Below are positions 16,870-24,667 of a stretch of DNA of 64,000 nt, piece by piece (position 1 is the first letter of the stretch; every line of letters begins with the position of its first letter). Source of the stretch: Marinobacter azerbaijanicus (lineage in GTDB: Bacteria > Pseudomonadota > Gammaproteobacteria > Pseudomonadales > Oleiphilaceae); assembly GCF_030250645.1 (NCBI RefSeq), contig NZ_JASSVS010000005.1, positions 186,001-250,000 of the forward strand. The letters are read 5' to 3'. The notes beneath the pieces were generated by a model. It did not search any database, was not told the DNA's origin, and saw only the letters and a list, made by a program, of their open reading frames with translations. Made by a program: the position numbers and the translations under genes.

Positions 16870-18330
16870 TCACAGTTTCACGCAGATGTTCTTCATTTCG
16901 GTGTAGAACTCCAGGGAATGCACACCGCCCTCGCGACCAATCCCGGACTGCTTGCTGCCACCGAACGGCGTCCGCAGATCCCGCAGGAACCAGCTGTTGA
17001 CCCAGATAATGCCGGCTTCGACCTGGCCCGCCACCCGGTGGGCACGGGTGATGTTCTCGCTCCAGATCGCCGAGGCCAGCCCGTAAGGAAGACTGTTGGC
17101 CAGCTCGATGGCCTCTTCTTCGGTATCGAACGGGCAGAGGTGGACACAGGGGCCGAAGATCTCGTCGGTAATCACCGCGGAATCTTCCGGCAAACCGGTC
17201 CAGATAGTTGGCTGAACCCAGGCCCCACCGGCAAGCTCTGCCGGCATATCAGGAACACCACCACCGGTGATCACAGTGGCACCGTCATCAACAGCCTTCT
17301 GGTAGTAGGAGAGGACTTTTTCACGATGTTTGAGACTGACCAGCGGCCCCAGGTTTGCTTCAGCATCGTCCGGCGGGCCAATTTTCAGGCCCTCGGCAGC
17401 CTCTTTGAGACGTGACACAAACTCATCGAAGATGGAACGTTCGACATAGACCCGCTCGGTGCCCAGGCATACCTGGCCACAGTTGGCAAAGGCCGAGCGC
17501 ATGGTGCCCTCGATCGCCTTGTCCATGTCACAGTCGGCAAACACCAGGCCGGCATTCTTGCCGCCCAGCTCCAGGGAGATGTCCCGGATGCCCTTGGCGG
17601 CGGCTTTCATGATGACTTCGCCGGTACCGGTTTCGCCGGTAAAGGTGAAACCATCTACCTGAGGATGTTCAGTCAGGAAAGCGCCCGCCGAGTCGCCACC
17701 GAAACCGTGCACTACGTTATAAACCCCATCCGGCACACCGGCCTCTTTCATGACTTCGCCCAGTAGTGCTGTGGTCGTGGGGGTCTCCTCGGAAGGCTTG
17801 ACCACCACAGTGTTACCACAGGCCAGGGCGGGACCGACTTTCCAGGTCATCAGCAGCAACGGCAGGTTCCAGGGGCTGATGACACCAATCACACCCTTGG
17901 GGCGACGTACCGCATAGTTCAGCGCGCCGGTGCCATCCGGTGTCGGCATTTCAAAGGATTCCGTGGGCACGTTCTTGATCATGTCCGCGAACACCTTGAA
18001 ATTGGCCGCACCCCGGGGAATATCGATATGGCTCGCCATGGATTTTGGCTTGCCGGTATCGAGGCACTCCGCTTCCAGGAACTCGTCAAACCGGGCGTTG
18101 ATGCCGTCGGCTACCCTGTGCAGGATGCTGGTGCGTTCCTCCAGCGTCATCCTGCCCCAGGGGCCGCGCAGGGCCGCTTTTGCGGCCTTCACTGCGGCAT
18201 CCACCTCGTCCCGGCCGGCTTCGTGAACCTTGCTGATCAGTTTGCCGTTTGCCGGGTTGACGTTGTCGAACAGCTTGCCGCTGGCGGAGCCAACATACTG
18301 CCCGTTGATGTAGTGCTTGATGTCTTTCAT
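16870..18330 (-). CDS. dmpC: 2-hydroxymuconic semialdehyde dehydrogenase
   Basis: A 486-residue NAD-dependent aldehyde dehydrogenase. The catalytic cysteine is in ANCGQVCLGTERVYV, the general base Glu in LELGGKNAGLVF, and the cofactor loop is FTGETGTGE. It oxidises 2-hydroxymuconic semialdehyde to 4-oxalocrotonate and starts the DmpI-DmpH branch used for phenol and 4-methylphenol. Its start follows dmpB by 46 bases. The length is standard. Confidence 0.95.
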   Translation of the reverse strand: MKDIKHYINGQYVGSASGKLFDNVNPANGKLISKVHEAGRDEVDAAVKAAKAALRGPWGRMTLEERTSILHRVADGINARFDEFLEAECLDTGKPKSMASHIDIPRGAANFKVFADMIKNVPTESFEMPTPDGTGALNYAVRRPKGVIGVISPWNLPLLLMTWKVGPALACGNTVVVKPSEETPTTTALLGEVMKEAGVPDGVYNVVHGFGGDSAGAFLTEHPQVDGFTFTGETGTGEVIMKAAAKGIRDISLELGGKNAGLVFADCDMDKAIEGTMRSAFANCGQVCLGTERVYVERSIFDEFVSRLKEAAEGLKIGPPDDAEANLGPLVSLKHREKVLSYYQKAVDDGATVITGGGVPDMPAELAGGAWVQPTIWTGLPEDSAVITDEIFGPCVHLCPFDTEEEAIELANSLPYGLASAIWSENITRAHRVAGQVEAGIIWVNSWFLRDLRTPFGGSKQSGIGREGGVHSLEFYTEMKNICVKL

Positions 18331-18376
18331 TGCTGCCTAATCCTGTTATAGATAGCCCTGTTGAACTGCTGAAAAG

Positions 18377-19300
18377 TCAGGTCAATACCGTCAGGAACCG
18401 TTCATTCAGTACCCGGTCGTGGTAGAAGATGGCCTTGCCCAGTTGCTCGGCCTGCCAGGTAACGGGCTTGTGGTCCGGGTAGTTGTAGTCGCCACCACAG
18501 AACACCTCGTTGCGGTTGCCAGACGGGTCAAAGAAGTAAATGGTCTTGCCGTGGGTCAGGCCATGACGGGTAGGCCCGATATCAATGGAGGTATCGGTCA
18601 TGGAAATCAGGTCCGCCGCCCTCAGCACGTCTTCCCAGGTTTCCAGGTAGAAGGAGGCGTGGTGGAACTTGCCCATTTCTTCGTGATGAATAAAGGCAAT
18701 GTCGTGGGCCTTTGTGGACAGGCTGAGGAACTGGGCAATACGGGTGCCGTCGCCGTCCAGAACCTGTTCGGCAAGGTAGAAGCCAAGAACATTGACGAAC
18801 AGATCGTAGGTGGCAGCCAGTTCCGGACCATACATCAGGCAATGGTCAAAACGGACGACCTTCATCCCTTCCAGGTTGCGCGGCCAGGCTTCCGGATTCA
18901 CCTCGGTGATGCCCCACTTGCCGGTGTACTGCTTGTCAGCGTAAAGCTCGAACGTATGGCCCGAGGGAGCCTTGAACCGGACCCGTCGCCCACAGTCTTT
19001 GAGCTCACCTTCGGGGACCTGTTCGATGTCGACACCGTGCTCTACCAGATCCTTCTCCAGTTGCTGCAGGGAAGGCTCATCCACCACCTTGAAGGCCATG
19101 AAATCGCAACCGGGTTCATCCGCCTCGCGCAGAACCACGGAGAACTTGTCCACCTCGGTCCAGGCCTTCAGGTACACCCTGCCCTGGTCATCGCGGTCGG
19201 TTTCAATCAGACCCAACAGGTCCGTGTAGTGTTTAACAGCCGCATCCATATCGAGTACACGGATCTGGACATGGCCGGGACGCATTACACCTTTTCTCAT
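18377..19300 (-). CDS. dmpB: Catechol 2,3-dioxygenase
   Basis: A 307-residue type I extradiol dioxygenase with two vicinal-oxygen-chelate halves. The Fe(II) ligands fall at the positions known from XylE/DmpB: His153 (FDHCLMYGP), His214 ([15 protein letters not shown]) and Glu265 ([10 protein letters not shown]). It cleaves catechol to 2-hydroxymuconic semialdehyde. It lies 4 bases after the ferredoxin gene dmpQ, whose product keeps this enzyme reduced. Confidence 0.97.
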   Translation of the reverse strand: MRKGVMRPGHVQIRVLDMDAAVKHYTDLLGLIETDRDDQGRVYLKAWTEVDKFSVVLREADEPGCDFMAFKVVDEPSLQQLEKDLVEHGVDIEQVPEGELKDCGRRVRFKAPSGHTFELYADKQYTGKWGITEVNPEAWPRNLEGMKVVRFDHCLMYGPELAATYDLFVNVLGFYLAEQVLDGDGTRIAQFLSLSTKAHDIAFIHHEEMGKFHHASFYLETWEDVLRAADLISMTDTSIDIGPTRHGLTHGKTIYFFDPSGNRNEVFCGGDYNYPDHKPVTWQAEQLGKAIFYHDRVLNERFLTVLT

Positions 19301-19304
19301 GACG

Positions 19305-19640
19305 TTACCTCATCGATTTTGTTGTTGTTTGCTGCCTGGCCGTCTCCACCACTTCGCGGGGACGGCATTCAATTGTCAGGTTGCTCAGAGGATAAATGCG
19401 GCAAGCCAGTACCTCGCCACATGCCCTTGATTCCGGTGGTACATGCACCCTGCTCATCTTTCCGCATTCGTAGTCACCGCTGAGCACGGTAACCTTGCAG
19501 AATCCGCAGCCGCCGCCACGGCAACCTACCGGAACACACTTCAGGCCCTGCTGTTCCATGGCCTTTAACACACTCTGGCCAGGCTCACAGTGAAAGCGGT
19601 TTCCGCTGCACTGTTCGGTGATCTCGAAGCCGTCGCTCAT
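19305..19640 (-). CDS. dmpQ: Chloroplast-type [2Fe-2S] ferredoxin
   Basis: A 111-residue plant-type ferredoxin. [14 protein letters not shown] supplies three cluster cysteines and [11 protein letters not shown] the fourth. In dmp and TOL systems DmpQ/XylT re-reduces oxidised iron in catechol 2,3-dioxygenase, which protects it from inactivation by substituted catechols. Its place directly before dmpB is the classical one. It is slightly C-terminally longer than its core domain. Confidence 0.93.
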   Translation of the reverse strand: MSDGFEITEQCSGNRFHCEPGQSVLKAMEQQGLKCVPVGCRGGGCGFCKVTVLSGDYECGKMSRVHVPPESRACGEVLACRIYPLSNLTIECRPREVVETARQQTTTKSMR

Positions 19641-19653
19641 GGCGCCGCCCCGG

Positions 19654-20715
19654 TCAGATTTTCTTGAACAGCGCCGAGCGCTGGGTTTCTTCAGCCCCGT
19701 CGGCTGCGGTCAGGAACTTCTCCATGAAGATGTCCCTCTCGAACAGCCGGCCCTGCATCAATGCCGTGATGGCGGCATCAATCATCGGTGGCGGCCCGCA
19801 CAGATAGGCTTTGTGGTCGGCAAAACGTCCACCGAAGTGCTCCTTTGCCGCATCGTGGACATAGCCCCTGAACCCCGGCCAGTCGCCATCTTCTTCCGCC
19901 TGGCTCAGTGCCGGTACGTAGGTAAAGTTGTCGTTGTCCCGGTCCAGAGCCTCGAAGAGCTCATGGTTGTAGAGCTCCGCCAGGTTGCGGGCGCCCTGGA
20001 AGAGAGTGATCTGACGATCGTCGCCCTGCTCCAGAAGATCGAGAATCATCGATTGCGGGCTTGAAAGCCCGGAACCACCGGCAATGAAAATCAGGTTGCC
20101 TGGCTGCGAACTGCGCACGAAAAACTGGCCATAGGGGCCTGACAGATGCAGCTTCTCACCTACCTTCAGTTGCTGGTGGATGTAGGTGGTTGCAGCGCCG
20201 CCTTCGACCAGCCGCACGTGAAGTTCCACTTCATCGGCCTTACTGGGCGGATTGGCGAGGGAGAAAGCTCTCGGGCCATCAACGCCCGGCAGCTCGACAT
20301 TGATGTACTGGCCGGCCTGGAAGGTCATCGGACGGTCGAGTTTCAGATGCACGCCCTTGATGGTCGGGGACAGTTCGACGATATCGGTAACCGTCGCCGC
20401 ATAGTCTTCAACCGGGTAACCCTCAAAATCCTCGTCCACATCAATATCTGCCTCGATGGTGACGTCGCTTTCAACGGTGGCGCAGCAGGCCAGGACCTTG
20501 CCTTCGTCCCGCTCGACATCCATCAGTGCAAAAGGTGAGGCATCGCCGATTTCCACATCGCCTTCGATGACCTGAACCTTGCAGGTGGCGCAGGTGCCAT
20601 GGCCGCAAGCGAAAGGAAGCCAGACGCCCTGGCGCAGGGCAGCCGCAAGGATGGTCTGGCCGTCCTCTACTTCTATCTGTTCGCCGATTGGCTCTACGGT
20701 GACGGTATAACTCAT
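19654..20715 (-). CDS. dmpP: Phenol hydroxylase P5, NADH:FAD/2Fe-2S reductase
   Basis: A 353-residue electron-transfer subunit: N-terminal [2Fe-2S] domain (FACGHGTCATCKVQV and VLACCATV), FAD domain (QYINVELP, RAFSLANPPS) and NAD domain (FIAGGSGLSSPQSMILDLL, YLCGPPPMIDAAI). It passes electrons from NADH to the DmpLNO oxygenase. I chose the ATG at 20715, 9 bases after GAGGA; an in-frame ATG at 20751 would run into dmpO. Domain order matches DmpP. Confidence 0.96.
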   Translation of the reverse strand: MSYTVTVEPIGEQIEVEDGQTILAAALRQGVWLPFACGHGTCATCKVQVIEGDVEIGDASPFALMDVERDEGKVLACCATVESDVTIEADIDVDEDFEGYPVEDYAATVTDIVELSPTIKGVHLKLDRPMTFQAGQYINVELPGVDGPRAFSLANPPSKADEVELHVRLVEGGAATTYIHQQLKVGEKLHLSGPYGQFFVRSSQPGNLIFIAGGSGLSSPQSMILDLLEQGDDRQITLFQGARNLAELYNHELFEALDRDNDNFTYVPALSQAEEDGDWPGFRGYVHDAAKEHFGGRFADHKAYLCGPPPMIDAAITALMQGRLFERDIFMEKFLTAADGAEETQRSALFKKI

Positions 20716-20725
20716 GACATTGTCC

Positions 20726-21085
20726 TCAGGATCCGGAACCGCTGATGCCATCCAGGCCAGGGGTGGTTACTGTCAGCATGCTCTTATGGTCAATTCCACT
20801 GTCCTTCATGGTGGCGGACACATCTGGCGTGAACGGTTCGTCGTTCAGCTTCCATTCCGCTTTCAGGAAATCCGCTCTGGCGCTGTCGGGATGGCTTGCA
20901 ACGGCAGGCTTCAATACCTGCTCCAGGAAGTCGCCGAAGGTCATGTCCGGCGCAACCATCACGGCAAACGGCGAGCAGAACATCAGGTGGTGTGGCCAGT
21001 AGATGTAGAGCAACTGCATGCCATGGAAGTTTTCCACGCGGTCTTTCGGTTCGGCCTTGTACTCGGAAATTGCGTTGACACTCAT
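20726..21085 (-). CDS. dmpO: Phenol hydroxylase P4 oxygenase subunit
   Basis: A 119-residue small subunit of the dimanganese/diiron phenol hydroxylase. It carries the family patterns FHGMQLLYIYWPHHLMFC and MTFGDFLEQVLKPAV, and it supports the catalytic subunit DmpN. The ATG at 21085 was preferred over 21094 because AAGGTGA lies upstream. It sits between dmpN and dmpP, as in CF600. Confidence 0.93.
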   Translation of the reverse strand: MSVNAISEYKAEPKDRVENFHGMQLLYIYWPHHLMFCSPFAVMVAPDMTFGDFLEQVLKPAVASHPDSARADFLKAEWKLNDEPFTPDVSATMKDSGIDHKSMLTVTTPGLDGISGSGS

Positions 21086-21150
21086 GGTGATCACCTTGTT
21101 GTTTTCGTGGTCACTGCGTCCGGGCAGTCAGCGCCCGGACGCGCTACAAC

Positions 21151-22698
21151 TCAAGCTGCATCCTGCTCGCTGCCAGGCTTGCTGGCCCTTGGTTTCAGGC
21201 CCTTGATCTCCAGCCAGCGCTGATGATCCGGCGAGCCCAGATACTCCAGATTGTCCTCGCCGAGCTTGATGTGGTAGTACTTCGATACCACTGTCTCGAC
21301 GTCTGCGCCTTCGCAGTTGCCCTGGTAGATCTGATGTACCGGCAACCAGGCCTGGATGTACTTTTCAGGCTCGTTCTTGAAGATGTCGCAGCAGCCATCG
21401 GAGCAGAAGTGATAGCGCTCACCCTCGTGCTGGATCTGCCGATGGCTGAGCATCGAAGGATCATCCTTTTCGGTAAAGATGGTCGGAATCTGGCAGACCT
21501 GGCACAGTTGCGGCAGGGTGTTGTTATAGAAGCGCCGACCGGCTTTCTGCTCTTTGTCCCAATGCTCGAAGCGGTCCCGGTAGTACTTGTCGAAAGTTTC
21601 CGGGTACTTCTCTGACAACCACTTCATTTCATCCTCTTCCGGCATCCAGGTATGGAAATTGGTGGCCTGGCTGTACTGGTAGAAGGTGCTCCACGCCTGG
21701 TGACTGACGTGATTCTTGGCATCGTTGGCCACGTCCTGATACTTGGGCGGGCGAATGCCATAACGTTCAAGGTCCTTGAACAGGGCGCCACCATTCTGCT
21801 CGTAGTACACCTCCCAGGCTTCGGCCCAGGACATGACCTTGTTCGGCAGCATGTAGTCCATCATCATTCCCACCAGGCTCAGCAGGCGGAAACCGCGCCA
21901 GAACCACTTGTCGATCCAGCGCTGGACAATGGGAACGTTGTCTTCGTGCTGCTCGAGGATGAACTTGATCACCTCAAGGCCCAGGGTCATGTGCCGCGCC
22001 TCGTCAGACTGGGCTGAAAAGCCGAAGGTGACGGTCGCCATATCGCCGTTGTAGGCGGCGCCGGACATGAACGGCACGAACAGCAGGTTGGTCAGCACAT
22101 ATTCGAACGAGAATGAAATTGCCGTCAGGAATTCGAACGGGCCGGCGGAACGGGCATCGTCGAAGAACGACTTGGGCACCGACAGGAACCACACCCGGTC
22201 GTGCATGTGCGAGGCATCATGCAGGCCGTTGAAGTGCTTGTTGTAGTGGCTCATGGCGTGTTGCTGGGTCTGGGAATGACGCAGTTCGTCAATGGCCTGC
22301 ATCTGGCAGGCCACACGGGCGCCGGCACCGCTGAACTGACGGCCAACCCGGGCGTATCCCTGGAATGCTGCGTACTCGAGCGGTGATACACCTGTAAGGA
22401 ACAGCTTCAGTGCATTCACATAACGGGCATCAGAAATGTTCTGGTGGCCGTTGTTCTGGGCAAAGGCGTCAAAGATGGCGTACAGCTTTTTCTCTTTTTC
22501 AGCCTGGTACTTCCAGTAGGCGTCCATGGTCAGCCGGAACGGATCTTCCCACTGGGACCAGTCGGTAATCTTGATGCCCTCAAAGTCCTCATCCGGAAAA
22601 ATGTCTTTCTTTTTCTGGTAAGTGGGCTCCCAGGCCATGTCCCGGGTCAGGTACTGGTATTTGTCTTTAAGATTAAGCTTTTTGTTTTTAACAGCCAT
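21151..22698 (-). CDS. dmpN: Phenol hydroxylase P3, catalytic diiron subunit
   Basis: A 515-residue large subunit of a soluble diiron monooxygenase. The two ligand motifs are AIDELRHSQ (~residues 137-142) and QSDEARHMTLG (~230-236). The C-terminal region has the family cysteine pairs CQVCQIP and CSDGCCDIF. It hydroxylates phenol to catechol with O2 and electrons from DmpP. The ATG at 22698 lies behind AGGAGACA; the frame extends 8 codons further but without support. Full length. Confidence 0.97.
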   Translation of the reverse strand: MAVKNKKLNLKDKYQYLTRDMAWEPTYQKKKDIFPDEDFEGIKITDWSQWEDPFRLTMDAYWKYQAEKEKKLYAIFDAFAQNNGHQNISDARYVNALKLFLTGVSPLEYAAFQGYARVGRQFSGAGARVACQMQAIDELRHSQTQQHAMSHYNKHFNGLHDASHMHDRVWFLSVPKSFFDDARSAGPFEFLTAISFSFEYVLTNLLFVPFMSGAAYNGDMATVTFGFSAQSDEARHMTLGLEVIKFILEQHEDNVPIVQRWIDKWFWRGFRLLSLVGMMMDYMLPNKVMSWAEAWEVYYEQNGGALFKDLERYGIRPPKYQDVANDAKNHVSHQAWSTFYQYSQATNFHTWMPEEDEMKWLSEKYPETFDKYYRDRFEHWDKEQKAGRRFYNNTLPQLCQVCQIPTIFTEKDDPSMLSHRQIQHEGERYHFCSDGCCDIFKNEPEKYIQAWLPVHQIYQGNCEGADVETVVSKYYHIKLGEDNLEYLGSPDHQRWLEIKGLKPRASKPGSEQDAA

Positions 22699-22712
22699 GA
22701 TGTGTCTCCTGA

Positions 22713-22982
22713 TCAGTTCCACTGAAGAATGAAGTGGTCGTCGTCTTCATCGACGTTGCCGCCGATACTGATCACATCGATCAGCATCTCCTGCACGTCC
22801 CAATCGCGACCGAGCTTTTCTTCCATTGTTTCCCGGTTGATCACCAGGCGTTTTTCCGCCTGAATCCGGATCATTGCCGGCTGGTGCTGAACTTCCGCTT
22901 CAGGGTTGTCCTCCTGGATGGCTTCCACCAGGTACCGTGCGTTGTCGTTGTCCTGGAAGGCGATAAATACGAGCTGGCTCAT
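22713..22982 (-). CDS. dmpM: Phenol hydroxylase P2, regulatory activator protein
   Basis: An 89-residue cofactor-less coupling protein of the MmoB/DmpM family: VFIAFQDNDNARYLVEAI at the N-terminus and DVQEMLIDVISIGGNVDEDD at the C-terminus are typical. It binds the oxygenase and stimulates turnover. Its start overlaps the dmpL stop (ATGA), so the subunits are translationally coupled. Confidence 0.95.
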   Translation of the reverse strand: MSQLVFIAFQDNDNARYLVEAIQEDNPEAEVQHQPAMIRIQAEKRLVINRETMEEKLGRDWDVQEMLIDVISIGGNVDEDDDHFILQWN

Positions 22983-23980
22983 GCCTGTACTCCCTTGCCC
23001 TGTACTCCGAGCTTGTCGAGACGAGTGGCGAACTGGGCGCGAATTTCATCCAGCACCTCAGATCCGGTGGTTTCATTGGCAATCGGCAACAGGGCTTCGT
23101 ATACCCGTGGTTCCCAGTGATCGATCCAGGCCTGGATCTGCTCCCGGTTGGCGTCGCTCTCCGCGACCACAGTCTTGAACATGGCATTGGTCCAGCGCAG
23201 TGATTCCTTGAACCAGTCGCGCATGAACTCGGTCAGCATGGAGACATCCTCCGCGCCCTGCTCTCCCAGCCACTCATCCATCTTTTCGTAAATCAGCGGA
23301 TAGAGCTGGCCGTCGATCAGCAGGTTCTGAACCACGGTCAGCTCGAACCAGTCGTCAACCACAAGGGTGTCCTCAACCAGTCTGCGCATTGGCTGCCAGA
23401 GCTCATCGTCCATCCAGTAGGATTTGGAGTGATCCAGAGCGGTACCGGTACTGCCATCGATCATCAGAGCAATGCGGGAAAGATACTGGCCCATGCCCAG
23501 GCGGTCGGTGGCCTGGTAGATGTGCATCTGGGCCACGGTGGTGGCAATGGCGTCGCCTGCAATCTTGCTGTTGTTCATGTTGGCGCCCAGCTCAACATGA
23601 CGCAGCGGAACCAGCAGGCGCAGAAGCTGCTCCCGAGTCTCTTCGGGCAACCGTGTCAGCAGGTTACGCTTCTCGCAGAAGGAATAACTGGTCTCTGCGG
23701 ACTCCTGCATCTTCGCGCGATTGCCCACATAAGCGCCGTAATAGAACTGACGCGGGTCGGTCACTGCATACCAGTCTTGCATGCGAATGGCGGTTCTGCG
23801 GGGATCGTTCAGAGTGCGCTCCGGGTCCCACAGCGGCCGGTAATGGAAGTTGGTTGTGGCTTCAATATCGAAGCTGGCTTCCTGGTAACGGCTCGCCGGC
23901 TTTTCACCAAAACGCCGGGCAATATGTCCGTAGGTGTGGCGGATGGGTTCCACCGAGTTGGTTTTGATCTCAATGCTCAT
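22979..23980 (-). CDS. dmpL: Phenol hydroxylase P1 oxygenase subunit
   Basis: A 333-residue beta-type oxygenase subunit related in fold to DmpN but without the iron ligands. The family patterns RTAIRMQDWYAVTDPRQFYYGAY and LVVDDWFELTVVQNLLIDG are present. Together with DmpN and DmpO it makes the oxygenase. It lies 49 bases after dmpK and overlaps dmpM. Confidence 0.95.
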   Translation of the reverse strand: MSIEIKTNSVEPIRHTYGHIARRFGEKPASRYQEASFDIEATTNFHYRPLWDPERTLNDPRRTAIRMQDWYAVTDPRQFYYGAYVGNRAKMQESAETSYSFCEKRNLLTRLPEETREQLLRLLVPLRHVELGANMNNSKIAGDAIATTVAQMHIYQATDRLGMGQYLSRIALMIDGSTGTALDHSKSYWMDDELWQPMRRLVEDTLVVDDWFELTVVQNLLIDGQLYPLIYEKMDEWLGEQGAEDVSMLTEFMRDWFKESLRWTNAMFKTVVAESDANREQIQAWIDHWEPRVYEALLPIANETTGSEVLDEIRAQFATRLDKLGVQGKGVQA

Positions 23981-24029
23981 ATCAACTTACCGTCTTGTTG
24001 TTGTGAGTGAAGATTCGATTGAACGCGGG

Positions 24030-24281
24030 TTAACGGTGGCCCTTTTCACCAAAGCGCCACTTGACCATGTCGGCATCGATCTCACGGATCATGTCGGAAT
24101 CCATGTGGATCACCTTGTTGTGCCGGCAAAAGATGTCGAAGGCATCCCGGGGGAGCACCAGCTCAACAAACAGTTCGGGGTAACCGATGGCAAAGTCGAA
24201 CTCCACGAACCTGTCTTCCGGCCCACTACGCACCCGTATGTAGCGGGGCATATCGTCGAAGCTTATGGCTTGATTGGTCAT
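24030..24281 (-). CDS. dmpK: Phenol hydroxylase P0 assembly subunit
   Basis: An 83-residue protein with the DmpK family core PRYIRVRSGPEDRFVEFDFA and DADMVKWRFG. DmpK is not part of the active enzyme but is needed for assembly, apparently for iron loading. I chose the ATG at 24281 although the frame is open further up, because the sigma-54 promoter at 24322-24337 places transcription start near 24311 and excludes the upstream starts. It is the first gene of the operon. Confidence 0.9.
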   Translation of the reverse strand: MTNQAISFDDMPRYIRVRSGPEDRFVEFDFAIGYPELFVELVLPRDAFDIFCRHNKVIHMDSDMIREIDADMVKWRFGEKGHR

Positions 24282-24321
24282 TGTTGGCACCGTTGTGTTT
24301 GTTATCGGTTGCCATGACATG

Positions 24322-24337
24322 AGCAACGGCTGTGCCA
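24322..24337 (-). promoter_or_regulatory. Sigma-54 promoter of the phenol operon (Po-like)
   Basis: Read on the minus strand, TGGCACAGCCGTTGCT matches the -24/-12 consensus TGGCACG-N4-TTGCW at all positions but one. GG (24336-24335) and GC (24324-24323) are separated by exactly 10 bases. Transcription should start near 24311 and run into dmpK. A candidate IHF site with two mismatches, TTTCAATGGATTT, lies at 24379-24391 between promoter and upstream sites. Seen directly; use by sigma-54 follows from the DmpR type of regulator. Confidence 0.9.
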
Positions 24338-24459
24338 AGCTCTGAAAAAACCTCGCAATGAAGTCTTCACACGATTGTTTTCAATGGATTTTCCGGGATT
24401 GTTAGACAACTCCAGGCAACAGGTTCCCTGAGAGTTTCAGAGTATGGAAAGGGATATTT

Positions 24460-24505
24460 TTCATCATTTGATCAACCTGAAAACCTGAACTGAGCAAATG
24501 CTCAG
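24460..24505 (-). promoter_or_regulatory. Tandem DmpR/XylR-type upstream activating sequences
   Basis: Two palindromes resemble the XylR/DmpR site TTGATCAATTGATCAA. At 24460-24475 the minus strand reads TTGATCAAATGATGAA (14/16). At 24490-24505 the sequence is CTGAGCAAATGCTCAG (11/16). Their centres are 30 bp apart, three helical turns, as in the Po/Pu promoters. They lie about 155 and 185 bp upstream of the predicted start of dmpK transcription. Confidence 0.8.
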
Positions 24506-24536
24506 CTCACCGGCCACCAGGGGTTTCGTTCAGGAA

Positions 24537-24579
24537 TTGATCATTTGATTGATCTTTACCAGGGATAGGGTGTTATATA
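24537..24579 (+). promoter_or_regulatory. Third UAS-like site overlapping the putative dmpR promoter
   Basis: TTGATCATTTGATTGA (24537-24552) matches the DmpR site at 13 or more of 16 bases. It overlaps a candidate sigma-70 -35 element TTGATC (24549-24554), followed after 18 bases by TTATAT (24573-24578). This promoter would read into dmpR at 24668. The overlap suggests that DmpR represses its own gene, as XylR does at Pr. The -10/-35 choice is uncertain. Confidence 0.5.
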
Positions 24580-24667
24580 GAAAAGAGCAGCGATTTGCTG
24601 CTTTCGCACTGGATGACCTCAACCCGGATGCGACCCCCCATAAAACAACAAACGGGGCTTCCTGAAC

